DNA from: Termitomyces sp. T153
Lineage: Eukaryota; Basidiomycota; Agaricomycetes; Agaricales; Lyophyllaceae
Assembly: GCA_018296165.2 (NCBI GenBank)
Contig: JACKQL020000091.1
Location: 62,001 to 126,000, forward strand
Direction of reading: 5' to 3'
Length of the DNA stretch: 64,000 nt
The notes below the pieces were generated by a model, which saw only the letters and a list, made by a program, of their open reading frames with translations, was not told the origin of the DNA and ran no database searches. Positions 63,801-64,000 of the stretch are shown here, one piece after another (the stretch's first letter is position 1; each line of letters opens with the position of its first letter). The position numbers and the translations under genes were made by a program.

Positions 63801-64000
63801 CCTGGTGGGGTGTCTTCAACAGAAGTCCCAGAGTTTGTTGGGGGCTCCATCAAGGTTTCTTTGGAGTTCCCATGTATTGTCTTCAGATCCATAGCCCTTC
63901 CAGTGGACCAAGTACTGGGGTTGGCCATGAACTATGTGGGAGTCAAGGATTTGGTTGACCTCATAGTGGTACTTGTCTTTGACTTTGATGGAGGGTGGTC
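63801..64000 (-). pseudogene. Chromodomain of the right-end Gypsy element (runs off the window)
   Basis: Minus frame from the window edge: [16 protein letters not shown] near 63985-63940, then [18 protein letters not shown] near 63915-63865, and Asn-Lys-Leu-Trp-Asp-Phe. The Tyr, Trp and Trp cage positions of a chromodomain are present. Integrase must lie to the right. It places chromodomain, aORF1, purine tract and LTR-A in one element in that order. Confidence 0.85.

Noticed and set aside
1..64000. tRNA, rRNA or viral (endogenous virus) genes
   Set aside because: No tRNA cloverleaf or rRNA word was noticed, and all viral-type motifs fit LTR retrotransposons of the fungus.

Overview
The window looks like gene-poor, transposon-packed DNA from a filamentous basidiomycete, probably an Agaricomycete. 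The evidence is: introns of about 50-60 nt; chromodomain Gypsy retrotransposons of the marY1/Tf1-sushi type; KDZ transposases with Cys-cluster domains; a Helitron; and a Crinkler-like P-loop NTPase gene. Almost everywhere CpG is nearly absent and CGA/CGG codons have become TGA/TGG/CAA, which is the footprint of cytosine methylation and deamination. The exceptions are the island at about 56.1-60.05 kb, which keeps normal CpG and an intact six-exon gene, and parts of a younger element at 22.4-30.0 kb. The species cannot be named from this sequence.

Layout. 1-8568: two Gypsy-1 copies joined tail to tail (1-2804 plus, 2805-7509 minus with its 5' LTR to 8568). 8569-10266: a KDZ transposase remnant. 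10267-13840: LTRs in opposite orientation, an integrase scrap and the start of another element. 13841-18520: decayed non-TE-like sequence with a coiled-coil pseudogene. 18524-20115: Helitron and Gypsy-3 protease scraps. 20116-36931: one Gypsy-1 copy interrupted twice, by element B (22446-30000) in gag and by a Gypsy-3 copy (32460-35783, 5-bp target duplication CCTGC) just upstream of RT. 36932-44929: Gypsy-2 with gag, protease, RT, RNase H, integrase, a spliced antisense gene and the start of its LTR. 44930-48770: the 3' end of a Gypsy-1-type element with its own antisense gene, interrupted by a Gypsy-2 5' end. 48771-50280: Gypsy-3 gag and LTR. 50281-51717: Helitron. 52046-55656: a KDZ transposon with inverted repeats of about 280 bp. 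56071-59469: the single intact gene. 60539-64000: the 3' end of another chromodomain element on the minus strand.

Two observations stand out. First, two different Gypsy families carry a multi-exon gene on the opposite strand between integrase and the 3' LTR, starting about 175-220 bp inside the LTR. Both encode a C-x2-C-x6-C cysteine cluster and a coiled coil. The Gypsy-1/B version (aORF1) is present three times with the same start, exon phases and C-terminus. Second, the LTRs carry a 12-13 nt sequence about 30 nt after the TATA box that is the exact complement of the segment just downstream of the LTR. This is the arrangement for self-primed reverse transcription, and two LTR subfamilies differ by a compensatory base pair. 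A third LTR family (D) shows the same arrangement with a different 11-mer.

Most coding calls are degraded copies. They rest on protein motifs read by eye and on comparison between copies inside this window. No database search was possible.
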